A stretch of DNA of 14,188 nucleotides from an uncultured Butyrivibrio sp. (GCF_947169445.1 NZ_CAMVPU010000070.1:1-14188); one strand, 5' to 3'; counted from the first letter of the stretch, positions 6,593 through 14,103 are shown. Program-made: numbers and translations. The notes: generated from the sequence alone by a model not told the origin.

Positions 6593-7585
6593 ATGTCGGA
6601 GGAGATAGTATTTGAAATTGATAATCTGTCTAAAAATTTTGAAGTGGGAGATGGTAAAGTACTTCGAGCTGTAGATGGAATATCTTTGAAAATCAGAAAA
6701 GGTGAGACCTTTGGCCTTGTGGGAGAGTCGGGCTGCGGAAAGAGTACTCTTGGAAGAACACTGGTGCGTATCTATGAACCAAGCTCAGGAAAGATATTAT
6801 ATAAAGGTCAGGATATATCAGGTTTTGGAAAAAAAGAAGCTAAGAAATATGCTTCTGAAGTTCAGATGATTTTTCAGGACCCCTATGCGTCTTTAAATCC
6901 CAGAATGACCATTGGTGACATAATAAAAGAGGGAATGAAGATCCACAAGATAGGAAACAGCAAGCAGCAGACAGATCGTATGTATGAGCTTTTGGAACTG
7001 GTGGGACTTTCCAGGGAGCATGCCTCAAGATTTCCTCATGAGTTTTCAGGAGGTCAGAGACAGAGAGTTGGAATCGCAAGAGCACTTGCAGTAAATCCGG
7101 AGTTTCTGGTCTGCGATGAGCCGATATCTGCACTGGATGTTTCTATCCAGGCGCAGATCATAAATCTTTTAAAAGACCTTCAGAAAAAACTTGGACTTAC
7201 AATTCTATTCATAGCTCATGACCTTTCCGTTGTCCGTTACGTTTCGGACAGAGTTGGTGTTATGTATCTGGGTTCTTTGGTTGAAGTTGCGGGCGCAGAG
7301 GAATTGTACCTCAACCCAATTCATCCCTATACAAGAGGCCTTCTTTCTGCAATTCCTGTTCCGGATCCTCATGTGGAACAGAGTAAGAAGAGAAAGCTCT
7401 TAGAGGGAGATGTTCCAAGTCCTATAGACATCCCTGCAGGATGCAAATTTGCAGGCAGATGTCCTTTTGCAACAAACAGGAAAGAAGAGGGTGTACCGAG
7501 CCTTACGGAAATCGGTGGAGACCATCAGGTTGCATGCTTTTGCATAAAAGAACTGATGGGAAATATGGATGAAGGAATATTCTGA
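6593..7585 (+). CDS. Peptide ABC transporter ATPase (DppF/OppF family), 330 aa
   Basis: This is the second nucleotide-binding subunit, partner of the DppD-like protein. Motifs are Walker A GESGCGKS (44-51), Q-loop Gln95 in IFQDPYASLNPRM, signature FSGGQRQR (151-158), Walker B FLVCDEP (171-177) with Glu176, D-loop SALDVS and switch His209 in IAHDLS. The C-terminal extension has HPYTRGLLSAIP, PSPIDIPAGCKFAGRCPF and a final ACFC. Its cysteines (284, 290, 315, 317) lack the third position of the usual CX5CX6C series, where Lys297 is found. AAAGGA lies 6 bases before the ATG. A 45-base gap separates it from the previous gene, the widest gap inside the transporter ATPase pair. Confidence 0.94.
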   Translation: MSEEIVFEIDNLSKNFEVGDGKVLRAVDGISLKIRKGETFGLVGESGCGKSTLGRTLVRIYEPSSGKILYKGQDISGFGKKEAKKYASEVQMIFQDPYASLNPRMTIGDIIKEGMKIHKIGNSKQQTDRMYELLELVGLSREHASRFPHEFSGGQRQRVGIARALAVNPEFLVCDEPISALDVSIQAQIINLLKDLQKKLGLTILFIAHDLSVVRYVSDRVGVMYLGSLVEVAGAEELYLNPIHPYTRGLLSAIPVPDPHVEQSKKRKLLEGDVPSPIDIPAGCKFAGRCPFATNRKEEGVPSLTEIGGDHQVACFCIKELMGNMDEGIF

Positions 7586-7616
7586 GAATTCTTGTTTAGT
7601 GAGGAGATGAAAAAAG

Positions 7617-8924
7617 ATGCCAAGGAAGATATATGAGAGATTAGAAAATATAAGTTATTCAAGGCCCAGTGGTACTAATGAAGAGAGAAAAGCCCTGGAC
7701 TATCTGGCTTCGGAAATCAGGAATATCGGATTTGAGCCTGAATTTCAGGAATTTATATACAAGCGCAAAGTACCTGTGGAAGCGACGATTGCTGCTATTG
7801 ATGATGAGGGAAAAGAAATATCTTTTCCCGTGACAGGTGTAGTTGACAGTAAGGAAACTAGTGAGGCGGGAGAAACAGCTTCGTTTTATTATCTTAAGTC
7901 TTTTGACGAAGTTGCACTTACCAGAATCAGGGGCAAAATAGTCCTTATCCACGACAGATTATCGGCGCAGGAATATAAAAGGCTTATCGATGCAGGTGTT
8001 GTTGCTATTATTACAAGTAGTGGTACAGTTCGTGACACCTATGAAAACAGCGATCTTGAGACGGTGAGATTCAGGGACAATCTAAGTGATTTTGAGCCGG
8101 TGCCTTCTTTTACCATAAGACTTATTGATGCGGTGGCTCTTTTAAGGCTAAAGCCCACGAAAGTCCGTTATAAGCTTATCCTGAAGGAAGAGGAAGTAAA
8201 GTCAAGGAATCTTTTGGTTACAGTAGAAGGCAGTACGTATGCTGATGAAATCCTTACGGTTGGAGCCCACTATGACAGCGTTCCATTTTCACTTGGCTCT
8301 TGGGACAATGGAGCAGGCGCGGTGCAGATGATTTCTTTATTGGAACATTTAAAAGATAATCCGGTAAAAAGAACTGTTCGTGTAATCCTGTTTGGTTCGG
8401 AGGAAACCGGGCTACGTGGTTCAAGAGCCTATACCCAGGATAATGAGGAAGCTTTGGCAAAGACCAGGGCAATGATCAATGTTGACGTGGGGGGAAGTAT
8501 CCTTGGAAAAGAGCTGATCTTCATCGGTGCATCAGATGAAACGGAAATTTGGGTAAGGCAATTATTAAAGGAAATTGGCTACGAAGCAGTTACAGTCAAA
8601 AAGCTTATGAGTAGTGACAGTGCAAACTTCAATGATGTAGGAATTCCAAGCATCAGTATCGGGCAGGGCGCTCCAAGGGGCGGAGGCTACATGCACACCA
8701 GATATGACAACATGGATCTAATAGATGAGGACGTTCTTGAAAGAGAGGCCGGATTTCTTATAGCTCTTGTAAAGAGATTGTCTGATGCAGAAGTTTTCCC
8801 GATTCCAAGATTCATTCCGGAAGGGCTTAGAAAAGAGATAATTGATTATTTTGGAAATGGCAAAAATAGGATTTCAACGATTCCTTCAGGTGAGGAACCA
8901 AAGCCATTACCGTTTCATTTTTGA
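7617..8924 (+). CDS. M28-family zinc aminopeptidase with PA-like insert, cytoplasmic, 435 aa
   Basis: This is a two-zinc metallopeptidase of the M28 family, which removes N-terminal residues from peptides. The full set of metal and catalytic residues is visible: His218 in VGAHYDS, bridging Asp230 in WDNGAGA, Glu262-Glu263 in GSEETGLRG, Asp290 in NVDVGGS, and His360 in YMHTRYDN. Residues of about 90-190 (LIHDRLSAQEYKRLIDAGVVAIITS) resemble the protease-associated insert found in many M28 enzymes. There is no signal peptide or membrane anchor, so it should act on imported peptides in the cytoplasm, unlike the many secreted M28 enzymes. It follows the transporter by 31 bases with GAGGAG upstream. 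Exact specificity cannot be read; an aminopeptidase role is the likeliest. Confidence 0.88.
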   Translation: MPRKIYERLENISYSRPSGTNEERKALDYLASEIRNIGFEPEFQEFIYKRKVPVEATIAAIDDEGKEISFPVTGVVDSKETSEAGETASFYYLKSFDEVALTRIRGKIVLIHDRLSAQEYKRLIDAGVVAIITSSGTVRDTYENSDLETVRFRDNLSDFEPVPSFTIRLIDAVALLRLKPTKVRYKLILKEEEVKSRNLLVTVEGSTYADEILTVGAHYDSVPFSLGSWDNGAGAVQMISLLEHLKDNPVKRTVRVILFGSEETGLRGSRAYTQDNEEALAKTRAMINVDVGGSILGKELIFIGASDETEIWVRQLLKEIGYEAVTVKKLMSSDSANFNDVGIPSISIGQGAPRGGGYMHTRYDNMDLIDEDVLEREAGFLIALVKRLSDAEVFPIPRFIPEGLRKEIIDYFGNGKNRISTIPSGEEPKPLPFHF

Positions 8925-8958
8925 AGAATTAAATCATTTTGTAAGGGAGGATAAGGAC

Positions 8959-9477
8959 GTGGAAGTTTACAGAGTTACAAAGGATTCGCCGGAGTGGCTT
9001 TTTAAAGTATATGACTATGCGAGGACAGACGCTTTTTGCTTTGGGCAGGGAATACCCGTGAATTTTGAATATGGGCATGATGAACCTATAGATGATACTT
9101 ATCAGGCAGTGGTTTTGGTGGATGAAGGAAAGCCGGTTGCAGGCTGCAAGATCACATATCCCGGCAAAAATGTTGCAAGAATAGCAAGGGTATGCGTTAC
9201 CAGAGAATATCAGCATAAGGGAGCAGGAAGCATTCTTATAAAAGAAGCTGAGAAGTGGATCCTTGAAGGTGAGGTTTCAAAGATTGTTATCAACAGCCAG
9301 AACAGAGCCCAAAAATTCTATGAGAAGCTTGGCTATGAACTGGTGCCGGGAGTTGATCCCAGGATTATAGAAGAAAGACCTGATGGAGACTACAGTAGTG
9401 CACCACGTGATTATGCTCCTTCGAATAATAAGCTTGGATTCTTCTGTGTTCTTCTGGAAAAGAATGTGCCTGCTTAA
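8959..9477 (+). CDS. GNAT-family N-acetyltransferase, 172 aa (GTG start)
   Basis: This is an acetyl-CoA-dependent acyltransferase. I place the start at GTG 8959, because AAGGGAGG (8943-8950) lies 8 bases upstream and the protein then begins MEVYRVTKDSPEW. An ATG at 8842 in the same frame lies inside the M28 gene and would add 39 residues unlike a GNAT N-terminus. The acetyl-CoA pyrophosphate loop is seen as VCVTREYQHKGAGSILI (78-94), where QHKGAG fits the Q/RxxGxG/A motif. Motif B follows with NSQNRAQKFYEKLGYE. The substrate is unknown. Two peptidases and a C-S lyase as neighbours suggest a small amine such as an amino acid, S-substituted cysteine or peptide, as in Bacillus S-succinocysteine breakdown, but that is inference. 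Confidence 0.85.
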   Translation: MEVYRVTKDSPEWLFKVYDYARTDAFCFGQGIPVNFEYGHDEPIDDTYQAVVLVDEGKPVAGCKITYPGKNVARIARVCVTREYQHKGAGSILIKEAEKWILEGEVSKIVINSQNRAQKFYEKLGYELVPGVDPRIIEERPDGDYSSAPRDYAPSNNKLGFFCVLLEKNVPA

Positions 9478-9512
9478 AGATAAACTGATTTCCAGAGAAC
9501 ATAAAGGTGTTA

Positions 9513-10658
9513 ATGATGAATAATAGTGATGACAAGAAAAAGCTTGCAGAGCTTTTTAAAGAGTTTGCGCAGATAGATGGGGAATCTTTCAGGGAAAGGA
9601 AAATTGCAGATTTCCTAATTACAAGATGGAAAGAACTGGGAGTTGACTTGATTGAAGATGGGGCAGCCGGAAAGATTGGCGGCGATAGCGGAAACCTATA
9701 TGGCTTTATAAAAGGAACCGGAGAAAGAGAAAATGATGAACCTGTTCTTTTATGCGCACATATGGATACTGTAGCACCGGGGCTTGGTAAAAAAGTGATA
9801 ATCCATGAGGATGGCCGGATCACAAGTGATGGGACCACGGTTCTTGGAGCAGATGATAGAGCGGCTCTGATGCTTATCTATGAAGCAGTAAGGAAACTGG
9901 TTTCTGAAGATGTTCCTCATCCTCCTATAGAACTTCTTTTTACAGTTTCTGAGGAAGCGTATACAGTTGGGGCAGCAGCCTTTGATTATTCTGCTATTAA
10001 GTCTAAGGTGGCTTTTGTTCCTGACTGCAGTGGGGGCTATGGAGTTTACTCATCACAGGAACCAACACTTATTTATTTTGAAATTGATATAGAGGGGAAG
10101 GCAGCCCACGCAGGGTTTGAGCCTGAAAATGGAATTAATGCCATCGCAGCTGCGGCAAAGGCCATAAGCAGTATCAGCCAGGGCTGGAAGGATGACCATA
10201 CTACTCTTAATTTCGGAACCATAAACGGTGGTACAGTAAGTAATGCAGTTCCTTCCAGGGTGCAGATAAAGGGCGAGATCAGAAGTTCAGTTCACGAGGA
10301 TGCAGTTTCTTCCTTTGAAGAGGTAAAAGAGATTTTTGAAAAGAAAGCTTCTGAGATTGGTGCCACAGTTTCTTTTGACGAAGACATAAGACTTAGAGCT
10401 TATCAAAAAGGTGATTCTGCAGAAAGTAATTCTGCGGTAAACAGATATCAGAAAGCTCTGGCAGGGCAGGGAAGAAAAGCTATTCCAAAGAAATCCTTTG
10501 GAGGGAGCGACGTAAACGTGCTTGTGAGAAATGGGATAGATGGTCTTTGCATCTATAATCCAATGCATGAGATACACACAGTTAATGAGTATACGACAGT
10601 AGAGGAACTTTTGGAGATGCTGGAACTTATTAAGCTTCTTATTCTGGGGGAAGTATGA
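9513..10658 (+). CDS. M20-family metallopeptidase, peptidase T-like, 381 aa
   Basis: This is a cytoplasmic two-zinc peptidase of the M20 family. Metal ligands and catalytic residues are in place: His83 and Asp85 in LLCAHMDTVAPG, Asp114 in LGADDRAALM, Glu147-Glu148 in TVSEEAYTVGAA, Asp171 in VPDCSGGYG, and a C-terminal His near 355 in MHEIHTVNE. The dimerisation (lid) domain is marked by GKAAHAGFEPENGINAI (195-211). The overall sequence is closer to peptidase T-like proteins than to deacetylases such as ArgE/DapE. The start could be ATG 9513 or ATG 9516; AAAGG at 9503-9507 serves either. An in-frame GTG at 9507 overlaps the ribosome site and is unlikely. Its stop overlaps the next start by 4 bases (ATGA), implying coupled translation. 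Di- or tripeptide cleavage after import is the probable role. Confidence 0.87.
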   Translation: MMNNSDDKKKLAELFKEFAQIDGESFRERKIADFLITRWKELGVDLIEDGAAGKIGGDSGNLYGFIKGTGERENDEPVLLCAHMDTVAPGLGKKVIIHEDGRITSDGTTVLGADDRAALMLIYEAVRKLVSEDVPHPPIELLFTVSEEAYTVGAAAFDYSAIKSKVAFVPDCSGGYGVYSSQEPTLIYFEIDIEGKAAHAGFEPENGINAIAAAAKAISSISQGWKDDHTTLNFGTINGGTVSNAVPSRVQIKGEIRSSVHEDAVSSFEEVKEIFEKKASEIGATVSFDEDIRLRAYQKGDSAESNSAVNRYQKALAGQGRKAIPKKSFGGSDVNVLVRNGIDGLCIYNPMHEIHTVNEYTTVEELLEMLELIKLLILGEV

Positions 10659-11836
10659 ATAGTGAGAATTACAACTTTGATGAAATAATTGACAGAAAAA
10701 ATACATCCAGTCTCAAATATGACTTTGGACCGGAGCGAAAAGGAAGAGATGACCTTCTGCCTCTTTGGGTTGCAGACATGGACTTTAAGCTTCCTGATGA
10801 AATCATAGAGGACCTTGAGAAAAGAGTCCGCCATGGAATCTTTGGCTATACGGATCCTAAGGGAAATTACTATGATGCCCTTAAAAACTGGCTTAGAAAC
10901 AGGCACGGCGTAGAGATTGAAAACTCCTGGGTAACCATTACTCCCGGAGTTGTATATGCCATAGCAACAGCAATAAGAGCTCTCACAAATGAAGGGGACA
11001 GTGTTCTTTTGCAGCAGCCGGTGTATTATCCCTTCAAGGAGATGATAGAGCTTAATAGGCGTAAGGTCGTAAATAACCAGCTTGTATATAGGAATGGCAG
11101 ATACGAGATTGATTTTGATGACTTTGAGGAAAAGATAAAGACCGGGAAGGTTAAGCTCTTTTTACTCTGTAGTCCTCATAATCCGGTGGGAAGAGTCTGG
11201 ACAAAGGAAGAACTTAAGCGGATAGCAGATATTTGCCGCGAAAATGATGTATATATTTTTGCTGATGAGATACATGCGGACTTTGTTTATAATGGATATC
11301 ATCATACTTCATTTTTGACTTTGGGAAATGAGTATTTGGAGAAACTGATAATTGGCACATCGCCCAGTAAGACCTTTAATATAGCGGGGCTTCAGATTGC
11401 CAACATCATTATTCCCAATGAAAAGACCAGAGCTCTTTTTAAAAGGGAGAATGAGGCAGCAGGCTATAGCCAGTGCAGTACGCTTGGACTGGAGGCTGCC
11501 ATATCTGTTTATACCAAGGGCGAGAAGTGGCTCGAGGAGCTGCTTGAATATCTACAGGGGAATATTGATTTTGTCCGCAAGTTCCTTCAGGAAAAGATTC
11601 CTACGGTTAAACTGATAGAGCCGGAAGGCACCTATCTTATCTGGCTTGATTTTTCGGAGGCTGTATCGGATAAAAATGAGCTTAAGACTTTGATTGTAGA
11701 TAAAGCTAAGCTCTGGCTTGATGCGGGAGTTATATTTGGAAGAGAGTCAGCTCTTTTTGAAAGGATTAATATAGCCTGTCCCAGAAGTATATTAGAACAG
11801 GCTTTGGAGCAGTTGTATGAAGCTATTTCAGAATAA
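10655..11836 (+). CDS. patB: PatB/MalY-type PLP-dependent C-S beta-lyase, 393 aa
   Basis: This is a class I/II aminotransferase-fold enzyme of the MalY/PatB group. These enzymes split cystathionine, cysteine and S-substituted cysteines into pyruvate, ammonia and a thiol or sulfide. Diagnostic features are LLPLWVADMDFKLPDEI (34-50), FGYTDPKGNYYDAL (63-76), VTITPGVVYAI (93-103), PHNPVGRVWT (174-183), ADEIHADFV (203-211) with PLP-binding Asp204, and SPSKTFNIAGL (236-246) with Lys239 as the Schiff-base lysine. Near the C-terminus NIACPRSILEQAL supplies the carboxylate-binding Arg. Length is normal and no residue seems missing. Its start overlaps the M20 gene stop. The symbol is by group resemblance; the physiological substrate is not known. 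In this operon it would be the step that releases sulfur. Confidence 0.85.
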   Translation: MNSENYNFDEIIDRKNTSSLKYDFGPERKGRDDLLPLWVADMDFKLPDEIIEDLEKRVRHGIFGYTDPKGNYYDALKNWLRNRHGVEIENSWVTITPGVVYAIATAIRALTNEGDSVLLQQPVYYPFKEMIELNRRKVVNNQLVYRNGRYEIDFDDFEEKIKTGKVKLFLLCSPHNPVGRVWTKEELKRIADICRENDVYIFADEIHADFVYNGYHHTSFLTLGNEYLEKLIIGTSPSKTFNIAGLQIANIIIPNEKTRALFKRENEAAGYSQCSTLGLEAAISVYTKGEKWLEELLEYLQGNIDFVRKFLQEKIPTVKLIEPEGTYLIWLDFSEAVSDKNELKTLIVDKAKLWLDAGVIFGRESALFERINIACPRSILEQALEQLYEAISE

Positions 11837-11843
11837 AGCTCTT

Positions 11844-11873
11844 TTGGAATAAAGCGGGGAGAAATAGTTTAAT
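11844..11873 (+). promoter_or_regulatory. Possible internal promoter before the gamma-family PLP gene
   Basis: TTGGAA (11844-11849) and TTTAAT (11868-11873) are separated by 18 bases and match the -35 and -10 consensus at 4/6 and 5/6 positions. They lie in the 99-base gap, the longest break within the operon, about 60 bases before the next ATG. The region is AT-rich, so chance matches are possible. Confidence 0.3.
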
Positions 11874-11935
11874 AATTTATAGAGAATTCAGGGATTTATA
11901 GAAAAATAAGCAGTTTATGCGAGGAGTGAAAAAAC

Positions 11936-13126
11936 ATGGATTGTAGTGGTTGTAACGAGTGTACAGAGGTTAATTGTAGCATAGAGACCAAGTGTCAGCT
12001 TTTTGACAGAAGCCTTATGGATAAGTGGGGTGCCTTAAGCGTTCCGATCTATCAGACGGCGACTTTTGCGCATATTGGTTTTGGTGAGAGCACAGGTTTT
12101 GACTATACCAGAATGCAGAATCCTACAAGGCAGCAGCTTGAGTCTGTTGTGGCCAATCTTGAAAGTGGAATTGATGCTATTGCTTTTTCCAGCGGAATGG
12201 CTGCTATTGCTACAGTTATGGAACTGTTCAGACCCGGAGATCATTTCATTATTGACGAGGATCTTTATGGTGGAAGCATTCGTCTTTTCAATGAGATCAG
12301 CAAAAAGAATGGTCTGGATTATACCGCTGTAAGTCTTAGTAGTGAGGACATTACTCCGTATATTAAAGAGAATACTAAGGCGGTTTATCTGGAGACACCT
12401 ACAAATCCAATGATGAATGTCACAGATATTGAAAAGCTTTCAGAGGTGACAAGAAAGCATAATCTGCTGTTGATCGTAGATAATACTTTTTTATCACCGT
12501 ATTTCCAGAATCCATTAAAGCTTGGTGCTGATATTGTTATTCATTCGGGAACCAAGTTCCTTGGAGGCCATCACGATACTATCGGAGGCTTTGTAGTTGT
12601 TAAGGATAAGGAACTTGATGAGAGACTTAGGTTTATCTTCAAGACCACAGGAGCGGGACTTAGTCCTTTTGATAGCTTTTTGATCCTTCGTGGAATTAGA
12701 ACGCTTTCGGTTAGACTAGACAGAGAGCAGGAAAATGCAATTAAACTGGCTAGATATTTGAAACGCCAAAAGCACGTGACCAAGGTTATTTACCCCGGAT
12801 TAGAAGATCATCCCGGATATGAAATTATGAAAAAGCAGGCCAGAGGTTTTGGAGCTATGCTGACCTTTGAAGTGGACAGTCCGGAATTTGCAAAGAGCAT
12901 CTTGAATAATGTGCAGCTGATCTTTTTTGCTGAGAGTCTTGGAGGTACAGAGACACTTATTACATATCCTATCACTCAGACTCATGCGGATGTTCCGGCA
13001 GAGCTTCTTGCGAAAAATGGAATTAATGACAGGGTGTTGAGACTGTCTGTAGGACTCGAAGGAATTGGAGATCTTATCTGCGAATTCAACAGGGTGTTCG
13101 CTATAGCAGAGAAGGAGACGGCGTAA
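11936..13126 (+). CDS. Cystathionine gamma-synthase/gamma-lyase family PLP enzyme with Cys-rich N-terminus, 396 aa
   Basis: This is a Cys/Met-metabolism PLP enzyme. Clear motifs are LSVPIYQTATF (34-44), DYTRMQNPTR (56-65) with Tyr57 and Arg59 that bind the neighbouring subunit's cofactor phosphate, FSSGMAAI (84-91), DLYGGS with stacking Tyr111, ETPTNPMM (153-160), VDNTF with Asp182, and HSGTKFLGGH (203-212) with Schiff-base Lys207. SLGGTETL carries the Glu that favours gamma-synthase/gamma-lyase over beta-lyase. Which reaction it runs (cystathionine synthesis or cystathionine, homocysteine or methionine cleavage) cannot be told from sequence. The first 24 residues are unusual: five cysteines at 3, 6, 9, 14 and 20, in a CxxCxxC start where homologues begin near a xFxTKxIHxG segment. 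GAGGAG 9 bases upstream supports the long start; the next ATG (Met28) has no ribosome site. Confidence 0.9.
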   Translation: MDCSGCNECTEVNCSIETKCQLFDRSLMDKWGALSVPIYQTATFAHIGFGESTGFDYTRMQNPTRQQLESVVANLESGIDAIAFSSGMAAIATVMELFRPGDHFIIDEDLYGGSIRLFNEISKKNGLDYTAVSLSSEDITPYIKENTKAVYLETPTNPMMNVTDIEKLSEVTRKHNLLLIVDNTFLSPYFQNPLKLGADIVIHSGTKFLGGHHDTIGGFVVVKDKELDERLRFIFKTTGAGLSPFDSFLILRGIRTLSVRLDREQENAIKLARYLKRQKHVTKVIYPGLEDHPGYEIMKKQARGFGAMLTFEVDSPEFAKSILNNVQLIFFAESLGGTETLITYPITQTHADVPAELLAKNGINDRVLRLSVGLEGIGDLICEFNRVFAIAEKETA

Positions 13127-13249
13127 AGTGTGACAAAACCTATGCTTATATGTGACTATCAGTTTTGGTTAATTTACAGTGAAGGGAGCTGGATACATAA
13201 TTATATTATGAGAAGTGTATTATTTAGTTTTGAACTGTAAATGCAATGA

Positions 13250-13278
13250 CCTGAAAGTATTAACTAAGATTCTATAAA
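13250..13278 (+). promoter_or_regulatory. Candidate promoter for the SGNH hydrolase gene
   Basis: A TATAAA hexamer at 13273-13278 lies 16 bases before the ATG at 13295. Its best -35 partners (CTGAAA at 13251, spacing 16) match poorly. The 168-base gap after the PLP gene is AT-rich and contains no convincing terminator; a weak 6-bp inverted pair (13134-13139 with 13162-13167) is all I see. Start so close to the ribosome site makes this tentative. Confidence 0.22.
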
Positions 13279-13294
13279 ATATGAGGGATAGCAT

Positions 13295-13936
13295 ATGTCA
13301 AACATATTGGTTTTTGGTGATTCGAATACGTGGGGATTGATTCCGGGGACGAAGAGTAGGTACTCTTGGGGCGTTAGGTGGACAAGCCTGATACAGCAGG
13401 TGCTTCCTGATGTCAGAATTATAGAGGATGGCCTTTGCGGAAGGACAACTGTGTTTGATGATAACCTGCGTCCCTTTAGAAAAGGTGCAGATACTTTGCA
13501 GCTTACTCTTGAGACCAATTATCCTCTCGATGCTGCGGTTATTATGCTTGGGACCAATGACTGCAAGAAGCTTTTCCATGCAAATGCTCACATTATAGGT
13601 AAAGGCCTGGAGCTTTGCCTGCAGGAGCTTGAGAAGTATCTGGAACCATCAAAAATTCTCGTGGTGTCTCCGATTTATCTTGGAAATGATGTGTGGCGTC
13701 CGGAAAAAGATCCTGAGTTTGATGAAGCTTCAGTTCTGACAAGCCATCAGCTTAAAGAGGAATATAAAAAGATAGCAGCAAAGAGAGGTAATAAATTTCT
13801 TGCAGCTTCAGACTATGCTGCTCCCAGTAGCGTAGACGATGAACATATGGATGAATCCGGTCACAGAAACCTTGCTAAAGCCATCATGCGAGTACTTGTG
13901 GAAGAACTAGTGACACAAGTACCAATCACAGCGTGA
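13295..13936 (+). CDS. SGNH/GDSL-family hydrolase (esterase/lipase-like), 213 aa
   Basis: This is a serine hydrolase of the SGNH fold. Block I is ILVFGDSNTWG with nucleophile Ser10. The block II Gly lies in EDGLCGRTT (45-52). Block III is MLGTNDC with Asn88 in the oxyanion hole. Block V is DDEHMDESGHR with Asp181 and His184 spaced as DxxH. There is no signal peptide, so the enzyme should be cytoplasmic. The DSNTWG(L)IPGT start and DNLRPFRKG segment resemble arylesterase-like and lysophospholipase L1-like members; natural substrates are commonly acyl or acetyl esters. GAGGG lies 7 bases before the ATG. It is 168 bases past the PLP gene and probably not part of the sulfur or peptide pathway. 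Confidence 0.85.
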   Translation: MSNILVFGDSNTWGLIPGTKSRYSWGVRWTSLIQQVLPDVRIIEDGLCGRTTVFDDNLRPFRKGADTLQLTLETNYPLDAAVIMLGTNDCKKLFHANAHIIGKGLELCLQELEKYLEPSKILVVSPIYLGNDVWRPEKDPEFDEASVLTSHQLKEEYKKIAAKRGNKFLAASDYAAPSSVDDEHMDESGHRNLAKAIMRVLVEELVTQVPITA

Positions 13937-13963
13937 TTTTACATATATAATATTGATTGGATT

Positions 13964-13999
13964 AAGAGTCGTTTTTGAAGGAATTCAAGGATGGCTCTT
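13964..13999 (+). terminator. Stem-loop after the SGNH gene, probable terminator
   Basis: AAGAGTC (13964-13970) pairs with GGCTCTT (13993-13999) with one G-U pair. An inner stem TTGAA (13975-13979) with TTCAA (13984-13988) closes a GGAA loop of GNRA type. The following bases TGTTACTGTTC are only moderately T-rich. It begins 27 bases after the hydrolase stop. Another short stem, AATCAC (13924-13929) with GTGATT (13933-13938), covers the stop codon and is followed by TTT. Confidence 0.42.
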
Positions 14000-14015
14000 T
14001 GTTACTGTTCAGACA

Positions 14016-14103
14016 GAAATGCGCACTAAGCTGCGCATTTCGTGAGAACATGATGCAGGAGTGAGCGCATTCCTTCGACGAAGTCGAATTGGAATGAATG
14101 CGC
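14016..14103. repeat. Paired palindromes sharing one arm sequence (intergenic structured element)
   Basis: Hairpin A is a perfect 10-bp stem, GAAATGCGCA (14016-14025) with TGCGCATTTC (14032-14041). Hairpin B has outer arms GCGCATT (14065-14071) and AATGCGC (14097-14103) and an inner stem TTCGAC (14074-14079) with GTCGAA (14083-14088). Both hairpins use the same 7-base arm, so four copies alternate and can pair in more than one way. No T-tract follows either hairpin, so they do not look like terminators. A REP-like intergenic repeat, or a structured RNA or leader of a gene beyond the window, are the options. The surrounding bases up to 14188 hold no gene that I can support. Confidence 0.6.

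Noticed and set aside
8842..8958. Longer GNAT protein starting at ATG 8842
   Set aside because: This start lies within the M28 coding region without a ribosome site, whereas GTG 8959 has AAGGGAGG at the correct spacing.
9365..9838. 157-codon minus-strand open frame across the GNAT/M20 junction
   Set aside because: It is antisense to two well-supported genes and rich in Ser/Pro/Phe as expected of a shadow frame.
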